Notes: generated from the letters alone by a model not told the origin. Positions 35,301 to 48,655 are shown, counted from the first letter of the stretch. The stretch is 64,000 nt of DNA from Purshia tridentata (GCA_003254885.1 QANT01002029.1:1-64000); one strand, 5' to 3'. Made by a program: numbers and translations.

Positions 35301-38300
35301 GTGAGGCAACCGCTTTTCTACTGGATGTTTTGAAGCCAAATCTTCCAGAACACGCTTTCCTACAAACAAAGGTTTCTATTCTTAAAGCTATGCTTGTATA
35401 ATATGTGCATCCCTATTTAGTGGGTTAACGTTTTTCATCCACGCAGGTCCTTGAGATCAATTTAGTGACTTTTCCAAATGTGGCTGATGCTATTTTAGCC
35501 AATGGAATGTTCAGTTATTATGACCGTCCTCGAATTGCCCAGCTATGCGAGAAGGCTGGTCTTTATGTTCGAGCTCTGCAAGTAATGTCTTCATACAATT
35601 AGATTTATTTTTCTTACTAAATGTGGCTGTTATTTTCTAAAAATGGCACACGTCTTGACCATTTTACTCCTGGTGCAGCATTACTCAGAGTTGCCTGATA
35701 TTAAACGTGTCATAGTGAATACACATGCAATAGAGCCACAGGTTGATATATTCTCTAACATTTAAATCTATTTGGTACCTTGAAAAACTTTTGCTGAAAT
35801 TTTGATTTTTTTTTCAAATTCAGTCACTTGTAGAGTTTTTTGGCACGCTGTCAAAAGAATGGGCATTGGAGTGTATGAAAGATCTTTTATTGGTCAATTT
35901 AAGAGGCAACCTTCAGATAATTGTGCAGGTACAGACCTTTGATATTCTTTCTACAGTGATATTAAAAATTTTTATATCTGGAGCATTAATTGAGCAAATT
36001 GAGACATGTCTGCACAGGTTGCTAAGGAATACTCTGAGCAGCTGGGTATTGATCACTGCATGAAGCTTTTTGAGCAATTCAAGTCATATGAAGGATTGTA
36101 CTTCTTCCTTGGGTCGTTTCTCAGCTCAAGGTAATTTGTTCAAGAAGAAGAATTTTTTTCTTTTTTCTTGTTTGGGTCACATCCAGTTTGTTCTGATGTT
36201 CATTTTACTTTTAATTGTGAGTCAGTGAGGATCCTGATATCCACTTCAAGTACATTGAGGCTGCTGCTAAAACTGGACAAATCAAAGAGGTTGAGCGAGT
36301 TACCAGAGAATCAAATTTCTATGATGCTGAGAAAACAAAGAACTTCTTGATGGAAGCTAAGCTCCCTGATGCACGACCACTGATTAATGTTTGTGACCGC
36401 TTTGGATTTGTTCCCGATCTTACCCACTACTTGTACACAAACAACATGCTTCGTTACATTGAAGGTTATGTTCAAAAGGTAATTTTTGGCCCCTCTGACA
36501 CTTTGATGTACTTGACTATGGGTTTTTAACATTGAGAATGTTCTGCTCATTCATAGGTCAACCCTGGGAACGCTCCTTTAGTTGTGGGACAGTTGCTAGA
36601 TGATGAGTGCCCTGAAGATTTCATCAAAGGCTTGATTCTTTCTGTCCGTTCATTGCTTCCAGTGGAGCCTCTTGTGGAGGAATGTGAAAAGAGGTGGTAT
36701 CCTAATCCATGTCCTTCCATTATGTTTCTATCCCATTGTAATTAATTTTTTCTTTTTATTTTTCCCTCTCAATAGGAATCGACTTCGTTTACTCACTCAG
36801 TTCTTGGAGCATCTTGTGAGTGAGGGAAGCCAAGATGTACATGTTCACAATGCTTTGGGTAAAATCATCATTGATAGTGGGAACAACCCAGAACACTTCC
36901 TCACCACAAACCCATATTATGATTCACGTGTTGTGGGTAAATATTGTGAGAAACGTGATCCTACCCTGGCTGTTGTTGCTTACCGACGTGGACAATGTGA
37001 TGATGAACTAATCAATGTGACAAACAAAAACTCTTTGTTCAAATTGCAAGCAAGGTTGGTGATGTGTTTGTAACTTTCTTTTTTTTTAAATATGTCGGAG
37101 CATTTTTGTACCCAGTGGCTTATTTGCTAATTATTTGTCAACAGATATGTGGTCGAGAGGATGGATGAGGATCTTTGGGGGAAAGTTCTTAACCCTGAGA
37201 ATGAGTACAGAAGACAGCTTATTGATCAAGTTGTTTCTACTGCCTTGCCCGAGAGCAAGAGCCCTGAACAAGTTTCTGCGGCTGTTAAGGCTTTCATGAC
37301 TGCTGATTTGCCCCATGAATTAATTGAGCTTCTTGAAAAGATAGTGCTTCAAAACTCTGCCTTCAGTGGGAACTTTAATCTACAAAACCTGCTAATTTTG
37401 ACAGCCATCAAGGCAGATCCGTCTAGAGTTATGGATTATATTAATAGGCTAGATAATTTTGATGGACCTGCAGTTGGGGAAGTAGCTGTGGAAGCCCAAC
37501 TCTATGAGGAAGCATTTGCAATTTTCAAGAAGTTTAACTTGAATGTCCAAGCAGTTAATGTCTTGCTGGATAACATCCGAAGCATTGATAGGGCTGTGGA
37601 GTTTGCATTCCGTGTTGAAGAAGATGCTGTTTGGAGCCAGGTTGCAAAGGCTCAACTCCGGGAGGGGCTGGTGAGTGATGCGATTGAGTCATTTATTCGT
37701 GCAGATGATGCCACTCAGTTCTTGGATGTTATTCGTGCTTCTGAGGATGCAGATGTCTACCATGATTTGGTGAGGTATCTTCTGATGGTTAGGCAGAAGA
37801 CAAAAGAGCCCAAGGTGGACAGTGAGCTCATTTATGCATATGCAAAGATTGATAGGCTGGCCGACATTGAAGAGTTTATTCTTATGCCAAATGTTGCTAA
37901 TCTCCAAAATGTTGGTGATCGCCTATATGATGAGGCCCTGTATGAAGCTGCAAAAATAATATTTGCTTTTATATCTAATTGGGCCAAGTTGGCTATCACA
38001 CTTGTGAAGCTCAAACAATTCCAAGGTGCTGTTGATGCAGCACGAAAAGCCAACAGCGCAAAGACATGGAAGGAAGTTTGCTTTGCATGTGTTGATGCTG
38101 AGGAGTTCCGCCTAGCTCAGATTTGTGGTCTCAACATTATTATACAGGTGATTTGTTGCATCTATTTATTATAAGGTGTATTTTCAATCTAGATTTAGTT
38201 GCATTTGCATGGATCCTTTGGATGTCCTACAGGGTGGGACTTTGCTTGTACAAAGAACAGCAATTGTTTCAAGTTTTTTGATGTCTGGAAAGCTTCTATG

Positions 38301-40210
38301 CTTATTCTATCTGCTCTTATAATTCTTTGCTTTCTCTTGAGCATTTGCTCATTCTTTATACAGTTCTCACTAATTCTTTGTGTTGTTTTGAATTTATTAG
38401 GTGGATGATTTGGAAGAGGTCAGTGAATTCTACCAGAATAGAGGATGCTTCAATGAGCTAATATCTCTGATGGAGAGTGGTCTAGGGTTAGAACGTGCAC
38501 ACATGGGAATCTTTACTGAGTTGGGGGTTCTGTATGCTAGATATCGTCCAGAGAAACTTATGGAGCATATCAAATTGTTCTCAACTCGTCTAAATATTCC
38601 CAAGCTTATACGAGCTTGTGATGAGCAGCAACATTGGAAGGAGCTGACTTATTTGTATATCCAATATGATGAGTTTGATAATGCTGCAACTACCATCATG
38701 AATCATTCCCCTGAAGCCTGGGATCACATGCAGTTCAAAGATGTGGCGGTTAAAGTTGCTAATGTGGAGCTATATTATAAGGCTGTGCACTTCTACTTGC
38801 AAGAGCATCCTGATCTCATTAATGATCTTCTAAATGTTCTTGCACTTCGTGTAGATCATACACGTGTTGTTGACATCATGCGGAAGGTATATTGATTGTG
38901 AATGTATTTTTCACTGGAAGTTCAGATTTCTTACTTTCCCAAAAAATACTGGATGTTTGGATTATGTGTTTCTTTTCCATGGTACTCATTTCTTGTGTTT
39001 GAAAATGTAGGCTGGTCACCTGCTTCTTGTGAAGCCATACATGGTTGCAGTTCAGAGCAACAATGTCTCTGCTGTGAATGAGGCTTTGAATGAGATATAT
39101 GTTGAGGAGGAAGACTATGAAAGATTGCGTGAATCAATTGATTTGCATGATAGCTTTGATCAAATAGGACTGGCTCAAAAGGTGAAATGCATTCTATTTC
39201 CAGCCAGTTTTCTGTTAAAGTATTTATTTGCATTTGTCTTATGTTATGTTTTTGGTCAGATTGAGAAACACGAGCTTCTGGAAATGAGACGCGTTGCTGC
39301 TTATATTTACAAGAAAGCTGGAAGGTGGAAGCAGTCCATTGGATTGTCAAAGAAAGACAAACTTTACAAAGATGCCATGGAGACAGCCTCACAGTCTGGT
39401 GACCGTGAACTTGCTGAGGAATTGCTGGTTTACTTCATTGAACAGGTACGCAGCTTGTTACAAGAAAACTTCTCTATTGTTTACTGAAGGTGTTCACAAT
39501 TTCTAATTGTGTCTACTTCTGCGTAAGTTTAACCAAGGTTATTATATGATGTACGAGATGGAGGTATATAAATATATATATTTTTTGTTCAAATTGCAGG
39601 GAAAGAAAGAATGCTTTGCGTCATGCCTCTTTGTCTGTTACGATTTGATTAGGCCGGACATTGCCCTTGAACTTGCTTGGATGAACAACATGATTGACTT
39701 TGCTTTCCCATATCTGTTACAGGTGATTCTGAACTGTTTCTTGCATGTTGTGATTGATATATTACATTGGTGCAGTGGCACTTGGAAGAAGCTGGTTCAA
39801 CCTTTGTTTAATTTTATGTATGTTTCACAATGTCTGTTTTGCAGTTTATCCGTGAATACACCGGCAAAGTTGATGAACTTGTTAAGGACAAAATTGAAGC
39901 TCAGAAGGAGGTTAAGGCCAAGGAGATGGAAGAGAAAGAAGTTATTGCCCAGCAGGTAATCACTTTTAGATTGTTCCTATTCTATTGCCTCAAAAGTGGG
40001 ATCTGTTATCTTTTTGCTTTGTATTAGACTCATTGATGTGTGCTGTTGCAGAACATGTACGCTCAGTTGCTGCCACTTGCTTTGCCTGCACCACCAATGC
40101 CTGGTATGGGAGGAGGGTATGCTCCGCCGCCACCTATGGGCGGAATGGGAGGAATGGGGATGCCTCCGATGCCACCTTTCGGTATGCCACCAATGGGCAG
40201 TAGCTACTGA
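29337..40210 (+). CDS. CHC: Clathrin heavy chain, complete 30-exon gene
   Basis: Thirty exons join in frame to 1704 residues, one short of Arabidopsis CHC1. Exon starts: 29337, 29672, 30585, 30803, 31012, 31684, 31906, 32477, 32642, 32957, 33544, 34216, 34505, 34727, 35045, 35288, 35447, 35679, 35824, 36018, 36226, 36557, 36776, 37145 (1003 bp, the largest), 38401, 39011, 39260, 39600, 39845, 40052. Clathrin triskelia coat vesicles at the plasma membrane and trans-Golgi. Seen: the N-terminal beta-propeller that binds cargo adaptors ([19 protein letters not shown]), long alpha-solenoid CHCR repeats, a trimerisation region ([20 protein letters not shown]) and a Pro/Met/Gly-rich tail ending GMPPMGSSY. 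All introns are GT-AG. Start context is caaccATGG. Confidence 0.98.
32045..32370. repeat. Two tandem copies of the GAAATTTC-rich repeat in clathrin intron 7
   Basis: The phrase caaatattaccaaat with its neighbours occurs near 32060 and again near 32228, about 168 bases apart. Both copies are followed by ctaaattt, cgaaat and ttgaaattttcatattttg. A third diverged copy lies upstream of PP2C (24205-24400). The rest of the intron is ordinary. Confidence 0.7.
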
Positions 40211-40900
40211 GATCTGTTGAACAATTATTGTGGAACTTGGGCGTGAATTTGGTGTTTTAGTCAGTAGGCCAACCTATCCGATATATCTTCCCATTTAGTG
40301 TAATTTTAAGAGGCTTACCTGCCGTCATTTCCTTTTTTTTTTCTTTTTAATTTCTCTTTGGTTTTGATGGGTTGAAATGGTGCAGCAGCTTTAATAATTT
40401 TGTGTCATAGGTTGTGTGGATATGTCTTGTAATATTCTTTTGTAGCAGAGGCATTTTTTTGGCTGGTGGCTGAAGGCGAGCTTAGAATTTTCTCCTCTGT
40501 ATTATTGTTCTCGTTTTTTGAACTTGCCTGAGTATAATACAAAACTGTACACTGATAATTTTGAAGTGCTTTGATCACACTTTAATGGATGGCGTGCTTG
40601 ATTGATTACCCTCCATCTGTTTTTTGTATAGATTGTTTCTCAACTCAAATTAGTCTTGTGACCCTGTTGGAGTTTTATCTTGGGGCAGAAATTTAACTGC
40701 CGTTTTTTAGAATTTTGAAATTAAAATGGATTCCATTTATCTACAGCTTATAGTATATAATATATATTTATATATTTAATTATTTAATAGTAAATATTTT
40801 TTTAATATATTTAAAATAAATATTTATATTATTATATTTAATAAAATAAATAGAATATTTTAATATTTTCTTTTCATTTTTTATTTTAATTTTTAGGTTT
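40211..40900. other. Clathrin 3' UTR and flank
   Basis: T-rich DNA after the clathrin stop codon, likely containing its 3' UTR. It becomes almost pure A/T between 40740 and 40880. No gene was recognised. Confidence 0.55.
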
Positions 40901-40995
40901 TAGGGCTATACGGACTCGAACCGTAGACCTTCTCGGTAAAACAGATCAAACTTATTATTATCAAAATGATTTGAACTGTTTCAAAGAGCCCAATG
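40901..40995 (-). pseudogene. Plastid-derived insertion: 3' exon of split trnV-UAC plus intron end
   Basis: Read on the minus strand, 40935-40901 matches the 3' half of plastid tRNA-Val(UAC). It has an anticodon-arm remnant CGAGAAGG, a T arm with GGTTCGAGTCC, and an acceptor end TATAGCCCTA. Upstream of it (about 40995-40936) is sequence like the 3' end of its group II intron, ending in tgttttac. The 5' exon is absent, so no tRNA can be made. This is a nuclear plastid DNA fragment (NUPT). The identification is from memory of the plastid gene. Confidence 0.7.
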
Positions 40996-41783
40996 CAAAA
41001 AAAAGTCTACTAGTTTTGGATTTTCACGAGGGACTTAAATGCAAATTTTAAAATTTTGAGAATTCAGTGCTTGATTAATTATTTTTTTCCGGGGGTCTTC
41101 ATTGGAGTCGCTTCGGCTCTTTTTCCCAATTACTGTGAGCCTGTGTTAACCTTAGAAGTTTACCTTCTATTTAACATAACAATGTCGAGGCTTCAAATTC
41201 TCTTGTACCTAAAAAAGGAAGGCTCAAATTCTCCCATTGCAAGGGTGTTCAGTTTGAGAGTGCAAGCTGATGAGAAAAATGTGATATTCAGACCTTGGAC
41301 GTGTAGAGTAATGGATGTCCTGGAATAACATCTGTTAGGCCTATTATAATAGGTAAAACAGGGAAAAGAAATAAAACCCCTTTAGTTTATTGTGGAGTAC
41401 CAAATTGGTTATCAAATAATGCCCATCAGATGTTTACCAAAAGAAAAAAAATTATGCCAATAGATAATGTGATCGGTAATACATTCTAAATTTTAGTATG
41501 AGCTTTAATTGTTTATTGTGAGATCAAATGGTTTCTAAGTAGTTTGTTCAACAGAAATGGAAACAAATTCAGCCAAGCCAACAAAGAAAAGAGAGAAAGA
41601 AAGAAGAAAAAATGAGGGGCACAGTTACAAATAGCACAAAAATCAGTGGTCCTGTCAAAAAAAAAAAGAAGAAGTCAATTTTGAAGTCATTTCTCTGTAA
41701 ATCAGTGGCTTCATCTGTACCTTCTCCACGACCTTGGTTCCAATTCCACAGTGAATCCTATTCAATTTTCAATCCTGACGCTA
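40996..41783. other. ALG11 upstream region
   Basis: Contains the ALG11 promoter and 5' leader. Two upstream ATGs (41554 and 41612) open frames different from ALG11. The second runs to 41971 and overlaps the ALG11 start. Whether they are transcribed is unknown. Confidence 0.5.
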
Positions 41784-44009
41784 ATGGCTTACGGATTCGT
41801 CATTTGGGTTCTGATCACTGCTCTATCAGCCTTGATCCTGAGACTCTCTCTGCAAATATTCACCGCCAGAACCAACAGAAAGCGAGCGGTGGCGTTCTTC
41901 CACCCCTACACCAACGACGGCGGCGGAGGCGAGAGGGTCCTCTGGTGCGCCGTCAAAGCCATCCAAGATGAAAACTCTAGCCTCGACTGCGTCGTCTACA
42001 CCGGCGACCACGACGCCTCGCCTCACTCATTGACCGCTCGAGCGGTCGATCGCTTTGGGGTCAACCTCCTTCACCCTCCTAAGGTGGTGTATCTGAAGAA
42101 GAGGAAGTGGATCGAAGACACGATGTACCCTCGCTTGACCATGACTGGGCAAAGCCTCGGCTCTGTGTACCTCGCGTGGGAGGCCTTGACCAAGTTCACT
42201 CCCACTTACTACTTCGACACCAGTGGCCATGCCTTCACGTACCCGCTAGCCCGGCTGTTTGGATGCAGAGTTATCTGCTACACCCACTATCCCACAATCA
42301 GTTGCGACATGCTCTCTCGCGTTCGCCAGCGGACCTCCACGTACAACAATGACTCCTTCATCGCTAAGAGGTCTGATGATTTTGATATGCTTTGTTATTT
42401 GTTAGTGGGGTTTTCAAAAAAGAACTCAATTTAAATTGTTGTTGTTGTTGTCATTGTGTTGTTCTAGCAATTGGTTATCCCGCTGCAAAATCATCTACTA
42501 CAATGTGTTTAGTAGAATGTATGGGATTGTAGGCTCTTGTGCACATCTTGCTATGGTCAACTCTTCCTGGACTCAATCCCATATACAAAATCTCTGGAAC
42601 ATTCCGGATCGAACTAAGCGAGTCTACCCTCCTTGTGATACTTCTGGACTTCAGGTTTGTATTTATAATATGTATGTTTGTACATATTATATTTAGAACA
42701 TGATATTTGCTGCAAATGCAATAGCCTGTGAGTTTTAACTAGTTGTTGTCTGAATAGGTACTTCCATTGGAAAGACCTGCTGAACCGGCAAAAATTATTT
42801 CTGTTGCTCAATTTCGTCCAGAGAAGGTGGGCTTATAAACCTTATGAGTGCAAGGTACTAAGATTTTTATGGCTCATTTGCGGGGCCTTTATTTGTTGTG
42901 GCTGCTGGCAATTCCTCTTGAGCTTGGTTATTTGTTTTTTTCAGGCACATGCTCTCCAACTTGAGGCCTTTGCAGTTGCCATTGGTAAATTAGATGCACA
43001 CTTGCCCAGACCGAAGCTCCAGTTTGTGGGTAGTTGTCGGAATAAATCGGATGAGGAAAGATTACAACAGTTGAAAAACAAAGCAATTGAACTGAAGGTG
43101 GACGGAGATGTCGAATTTCATAAAAATCTCATGTACAGGTCAGTGCCAAGTATTTCATGTTCTGCATCTTTTTATGCTCTCCCTTGAAGCTTGCATTGTT
43201 TACCCAACTTGAATGTCTTTGGCTGGCTTCAGTTGTGGGTTGCTTCCCACCACATAAGTAAACTGAGTAATGCATATTGGATGATTTCTCATTCAGATTC
43301 TTACAGTGGTATTTCTTAATCTATTACTTGGCAATAGCCAGGTTAATTTAAAGGACATATGATGCTTATGGGGAGGACTCATGGATAGATAGAATTGTTT
43401 CCATTTTTTTCCTATAGTTAGGACTTAGGAGTTGTATTCTTGGAACGAAATTTTTTAAAACTATTGTTGGCCATACTTTATTCATGTGTTTTGATGACCT
43501 CTGATTGGATTTGTTATTGCTTTCTTAAGCTTGGTTAGTTTTCACATTACAGGGACTTGGTGCAACTTTTGGCAGGAGCCATTGCAGGAATCCATTCCAT
43601 GACAGACGAACACTTTGGAATAAGTGTGGTGGAATATATGGCTGCAGGAGCTGTCCCAATTGGTGAGCATCTTGAGTGATCTTTCATTTGAACCGACAAA
43701 CTCTGCATCTTACCTTATTTATTTTTCACTGTACTGATGTTCCTAATATTTTCCCTTCTTGCTTCAGCACATAATTCTGCTGGCCCAAAAATGGACATTG
43801 TCTTAGACGAAGATGGACAACAAACGGGATTTCTTGCCTGCACTGTTGATGAATATGCAGATGCGATCCTCAGTATCATAAAAATGCCAGAAACTGAGAG
43901 GCTCAGGATGGCTGCAGCTGCAAGGGCAAGGGCTGCCAGATTTTCTGAGCAAAGATTTTATGAAGATTTTAAAGCTGCAATCAACCCGATACTTGGTGCT
44001 TCCAAATAA
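41784..44009 (+). CDS. ALG11: ALG11 alpha-1,2-mannosyltransferase of N-glycan assembly
   Basis: Six exons (41784-42370, 42468-42654, 42758-42826, 42945-43138, 43553-43662, 43768-44009) join to 462 residues, near the usual 463 in Arabidopsis. The first in-frame ATG is 41784. The same frame is open back to a stop at 41682 but holds no earlier ATG. An N-terminal membrane anchor ([18 protein letters not shown]) is followed by [53 protein letters not shown] and the GT4 EX7E motif EHFGISVVE near the C terminus. ALG11 adds the fourth and fifth mannose to dolichol-linked oligosaccharide on the cytosolic face of the ER, using GDP-mannose. Confidence 0.95.
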
Positions 44010-44602
44010 TGGATTAACATCAAACACAATAAACACTTGTAACTGAGAAAAGCATTTTCATCAGCCCTTAGTTTTATTACATTTTTTGTAAGCCCAAGTT
44101 TTACCGGTAACTGAAAAAGTTAGATTAACCAGTTTGTTATAATTTTGGTATCAGATGTAGACTGTAGTGGAGAAATCTAAGTTTTCTTGATAACATAATT
44201 TACCAGTTCTCTCGACATATCCCTACATAAAGCGTTGTAGTCTTGTACTTTCTTTTTGTGTGCTCTCTAGTGTTAATGTGGCAGGATGTTGAGGGTAAGC
44301 GTTGAAGCCACAGAAAGAAAAAAAAAAAAAAAAAACTAGTTTGACTACAGAAAATTTGGACACATGAAAGGCACAAAAACAAAATTACAAAATATCTGGA
44401 ATAAAAAGTAAATAACGACATGTCGTTGCCGAATAAGCAAAAACCAAAAGAAAAGGAGGCGTGCCAACACGCGCTAAGATGGGCTATGGTTTCATCAATT
44501 TCTCATCCCCTTGGATTACAGACCATCCACTTCATTGCAAGTTGAACGCAGTAACTCTCTCTACTCTGTGTCTCTAATGGTTGGGCCGTAGACGACCAGA
44601 AA
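44010..44602. other. Intergenic between ALG11 and the unrecognised gene
   Basis: ALG11 3' UTR and the promoter of the next gene. A poly-A tract of 18 bases near 44319-44336 stands out. No other feature was recognised. Confidence 0.5.
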
Positions 44603-46427
44603 ATGGCAGTTTCATTCTACTCGGTAGTGGGCTTCAATTATACGGTAATACTATGTTCCCTCATTTACCAGTTTAAGATGTACCATTTGTTTCTGTTGCA
44701 TGTTTAGTGAATTACAACATCTTCAATATATGTATATATATCTATCTTTTCAAACTGTTTGTGAATTCCTCCTGGGTTTTTGTTTGTCTGGTAATTACTG
44801 ATACGGTGAGTCGGTGATACCCTCTTCAAGCTTCTGAGGTTTTCTTTTTTGTTTTTTATTGTTTTTGTTTTCAACTGGTTATGTCTTTCAATTTTGAGCT
44901 TGGCTTGGGATGAGCTATGCATTCCTGGGTTGTTTGCATCAAAGTAGATATGAGATGGTGTTAAAAGCTGAACAAAAAGGAAGAATATTCGCTCAAGGGT
45001 GAAAAAAACTATATGAGTGGCCAACCCCAAATAGTCAGGATAAGGCTTTGTTGTATTTCTTGAGGTCTGTAACTATTACGACCTAAGTCAAAAGCTCATT
45101 TTGATCATTGTTATGCTATTGCCTGTGTCTCCGTTTCAATATCTTATCCTAAATTCTTTTTTATTTTGCTTAAGTTTAGTTAATTCAATTAATTATGAAT
45201 TTCTTCTATTGATGTATCTGTATTTAGTTAAGCTTCATGGTCAGAACTCAACATTTTTACCCTTCAAAACGTGGCCTGTTCTTATAAATGGAGAAGAAGG
45301 TTCACTCATAGACTTGATCATTTTTATATATGCATTCTATTTTTTGCAGGACGGTAACAATGCATTATGCATCTAAATGAGACTTTAGTTGCAGCTTTAC
45401 AAATTATGTGCCATCTACCTGAATAGTGTCTTATGCTCTCATTGCTCATGAACGGTTCAAGGAGCTGTTTCTAACCATGATAGTGATGATTGTTCGACAG
45501 ATGATTCTGCTTTTATTTATTTATTTATTTACATATTTATATAATTTTCTAAGAGGAGCACTTAGTTTTATACTTACGATGAAATGGCGAAAATCTCTCT
45601 GTTTATGATTTTATGTTTCTGTATGATCTAAATATATCTTTGCACCTGCTGCTTCCCTTGATAATTTACAGAAGTTTTTTGTTCTCCATTAGAAGTTACA
45701 AGCTAAGTACCAGAATGTGTCAAAATCTTCTGCTGGAGTTTACACACCAAAGGTCACCCAATTGACATCCTCATTTGGAACATTTGGGCCAAGGAGGCAT
45801 ATAAATAAGAAAAGATGGGGCTTCTGTCTTTCAGTTGCAGATAGCAATCGGCTCACCACAGAGACCAGTGATAAGGGTTCTGAAAATACTGCAAGTTCTC
45901 CTTCCGATGATCGAGTACCTGCTGCAAATTCTTCATCTTTGAGTTCTTCTGCCAGCAATAGTCAGTTCCAAACTAGTATCCTTGATGAGTCCGCATCTCA
46001 AACCTCTGAGGCACTCAATGGATCATCGGGTTCTTCAAATCCAAAGCAGGAGGCGCCGCTGTCACCTAACTTGCAACCTAAGTCAAAGAGATCACCATTA
46101 ACAGCGAGGGAAAGACTGAGGGCAGCCAAGGTTCTGAGTCGTTATAACACAATGGAATCAAAGCCATCTAAATCAGGTAGGAGCAAGAATGTGTTAGATG
46201 CTCTTACAGCGAGTGATGGTGGGAAGAAAAGATCTGGACTTCCACAGGCCCCGGAAAACATGCTTGATGACAGCAAGCGAGGAATGCCAAAGCAGGGCCT
46301 AACTTGGGATTTGCCAGGGGGTAATGATTTGTTTGTAATCATCTTCTCGTTTGTATTTATCAGCACGGTGATGTTTGCTACAACTTACTTTGTCTGGAAA
46401 GTTGGTGCCATCCATTTTAATGAGTAG
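44603..46427 (+). CDS. Unrecognised protein with one C-terminal membrane span
   Basis: The large exon 45693-46427 is a clear coding region. A 42-base first exon (44603-44644, MAVSFYSVVGFNYT) joins it in frame across a 1-kb GT-AG intron to give 258 residues. The N-terminal third is Ser, Thr, Lys and Arg rich and could be a plastid or mitochondrial leader. The middle is Ser-rich and probably disordered. A basic block SPLTARERLRAAKVLSRY (about 150-167) looks conserved. A single hydrophobic helix (LFVIIFSFVFISTVMFATTY) lies close to the C terminus, which ends VGAIHFNE. This suggests a membrane-anchored organelle protein. I do not recognise the family and assign no function. The first exon is the less certain part. 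Confidence 0.65.
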
Positions 46428-48655
46428 TGAGGTGGACTGTGGTTGGTTGGCTTCCACAAGTTTTGGACGAGCCACCTTGATGCTTCAATGTACTGAAGGG
46501 CTCATCCTCTGCAGGATAAGATTTGAAATATTTTAGGCACCATGTATACACCTCAATGTACAAAGATTTGCAGGGAAAATATTTGTATCAGTATTCAACA
46601 TTTACTGCTCGTATACTCTTGTAGCTATTGAAGTGGAAATATGATAAAAGCCATTAAATTCCTTGAACTTATTCCCTTGTTACCTGACCTCAACTACTTG
46701 AAAATGAGCAAAAATGCATTTCACTATTTCAGTTTGTGTTTCTGTTAAAGCCAACATTGCCCTTGGGACATACTGCTGCAGATGCAAGTAAACCATAAGT
46801 TGGGGTTCATTGAATCTGAATTCATCCCAATTTGTGTGCTAGATTGCTTTGTTAACATGCCAAGTGTTCTCTTATCAAACATGTCTTTCATTTTATGTTG
46901 CAAACTAACAATCTAGCGTAATGTTATGAATTATTGCACATGTTTTTTTTTTTGGCCTCTGAATTATTACACATGTTAATTGCTATATATATATACCAGA
47001 GTCGCCAAACTAGGCCTACCCACTTGAGACATTCATCGTCCTCTTGACTTGGGCACCTTTTTATGATGGCCATATTGGCCAGCTATTGCCGACGATGTAA
47101 TTCACCTAAATATGCTGAAACAATGGGGGACCCGAAAAGACTGCATTTCATAATTTCAAGTTGTAGAGAAAGTAAATAGGGGAAGAATAAGATTCGGGAG
47201 GCATAAACACCACACAAATTATGAGAAAATGTAAACTCTGCAAAGCGAGTGAGTGGTTGATCAGATGTCGTATCAATCTTTAAAGTCCCTCTTTATGGTG
47301 ATCTACAATGTTTGAGTGAATTCGGGGCCCTATATATATCCGGCCGGTGATTCTTATTGAAGCACTTTTGTCTGCTTGTGCAGTACATCACAGCTTCACA
47401 AGGACCCTATGGAATAAGACAAACCAAGCCACTAAAACGACTGCCAACTTGAAGCTTCAAGACATAAAAGAAAATTTTGTTAGATCTAAGTGGATAGATA
47501 TCATAGATTACTCCATGTGAATCATGTCTTCTCCGTTAGATTTAATAGTTTAAAAACATAATTCATCAGATTATATGATAAAACAAATCTGTTACTTTGG
47601 TCATTGTAGTTTGGATCAGGTTTTACTTTGGTCTTTATAGTTTCAATTATTCTTAATTTAGTCATTCATTAAACTGTCAAATTCGTTGCCCTTTACATTG
47701 TGTACTTTACAAACAATTGTGATTTTAGTCATGTATTGTATATGCTACATATTGTTAATGATTCAATGATATATTTAATGAATTAAGGTACAAAAATGCT
47801 AATTTGTCCTTGAATTCTAATGGATTATAAACTACGGAATCAAAATCATAACAATTGAAACTATATGAACTAAAATGAAATGTAGCCCAGCAAAAATATG
47901 TGTGAAGAAGAATGAATTTGATTAATGTTGATTCTATTAAACGAGGTCTGTACATCAGACTTTTATACAAGAAGGACAAGAGACAAGATCCTAAGTTAAT
48001 GCCTAGACTGCCTAATTCGCGCATTACAATATAAGGAAAGGAGATGATTTGGCTATTATACAACAATTAAGGAGATCTCCAAATATATATCCTAGTTGAC
48101 TTTACTGTCCTCAACAATATGCATACATTAAATTCAATGTATAAAAGCGAACCGCCACAATTGTACCCTGTTTGTTTTGGAGAGGTTGACAGTGGTTACA
48201 AGCTCACATGCTTCTTAATGCACACTCCAAAATAGAAAATGGGGGTAAAAAGATGATCAATTAAGGTACAAAGAACTAATTAGGACAATATTGTTCCAAC
48301 ATTTCAAACACATCTTAACTTCTAGTATTTTGGAAATCACAAAGTTGATGATCCTTTTCTGATTTTCATGAGCCCTTAAGATTTTGTTATTTCGTTAACT
48401 AAATTGAAAAAAAAAAAAAAACAGAAAAGAACAGAAAAATCACATTGATATGACAGGCGGATAAAACCAAAAACAGTGTTCATTTGACAAATTAAAGGTT
48501 TATATGGATAAGCACCAATCACTCTCAAGATGTGAAGATCATCACATTCACACATTATTAGTGGAATGAACAGTAGATCTTGATGTGAGTGAGATAATAA
48601 AAGCAAAGAGAAGTTAGAGTGAGGCTTTTAGAAATATGGTTGTTCATTTTTGGCC
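46428..48655. other. Intergenic region with a weak inverted repeat
   Basis: No gene was supported in 2.2 kb. Between about 47595 and 47885, phrases like tttggtctttatagtttcaa at the left recur inverted at the right (ttgaaactatatgaactaaa). This resembles a decayed MITE. The right end holds the bHLH promoter. Confidence 0.5.
47595..47885. mobile_element. Possible decayed MITE with inverted ends
   Basis: Inverted phrases built on agtttcaatt flank about 290 bases. Similarity extends over some 25-30 bases per side with several mismatches. No target site duplication was identified and no coding frame is present. Confidence 0.4.

Noticed and set aside
41751-41783. Extending ALG11 upstream to a GTG at 41751
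   Set aside because: Plant genes rarely use GTG starts, and the ATG at 41784 gives the family's usual length and membrane anchor.
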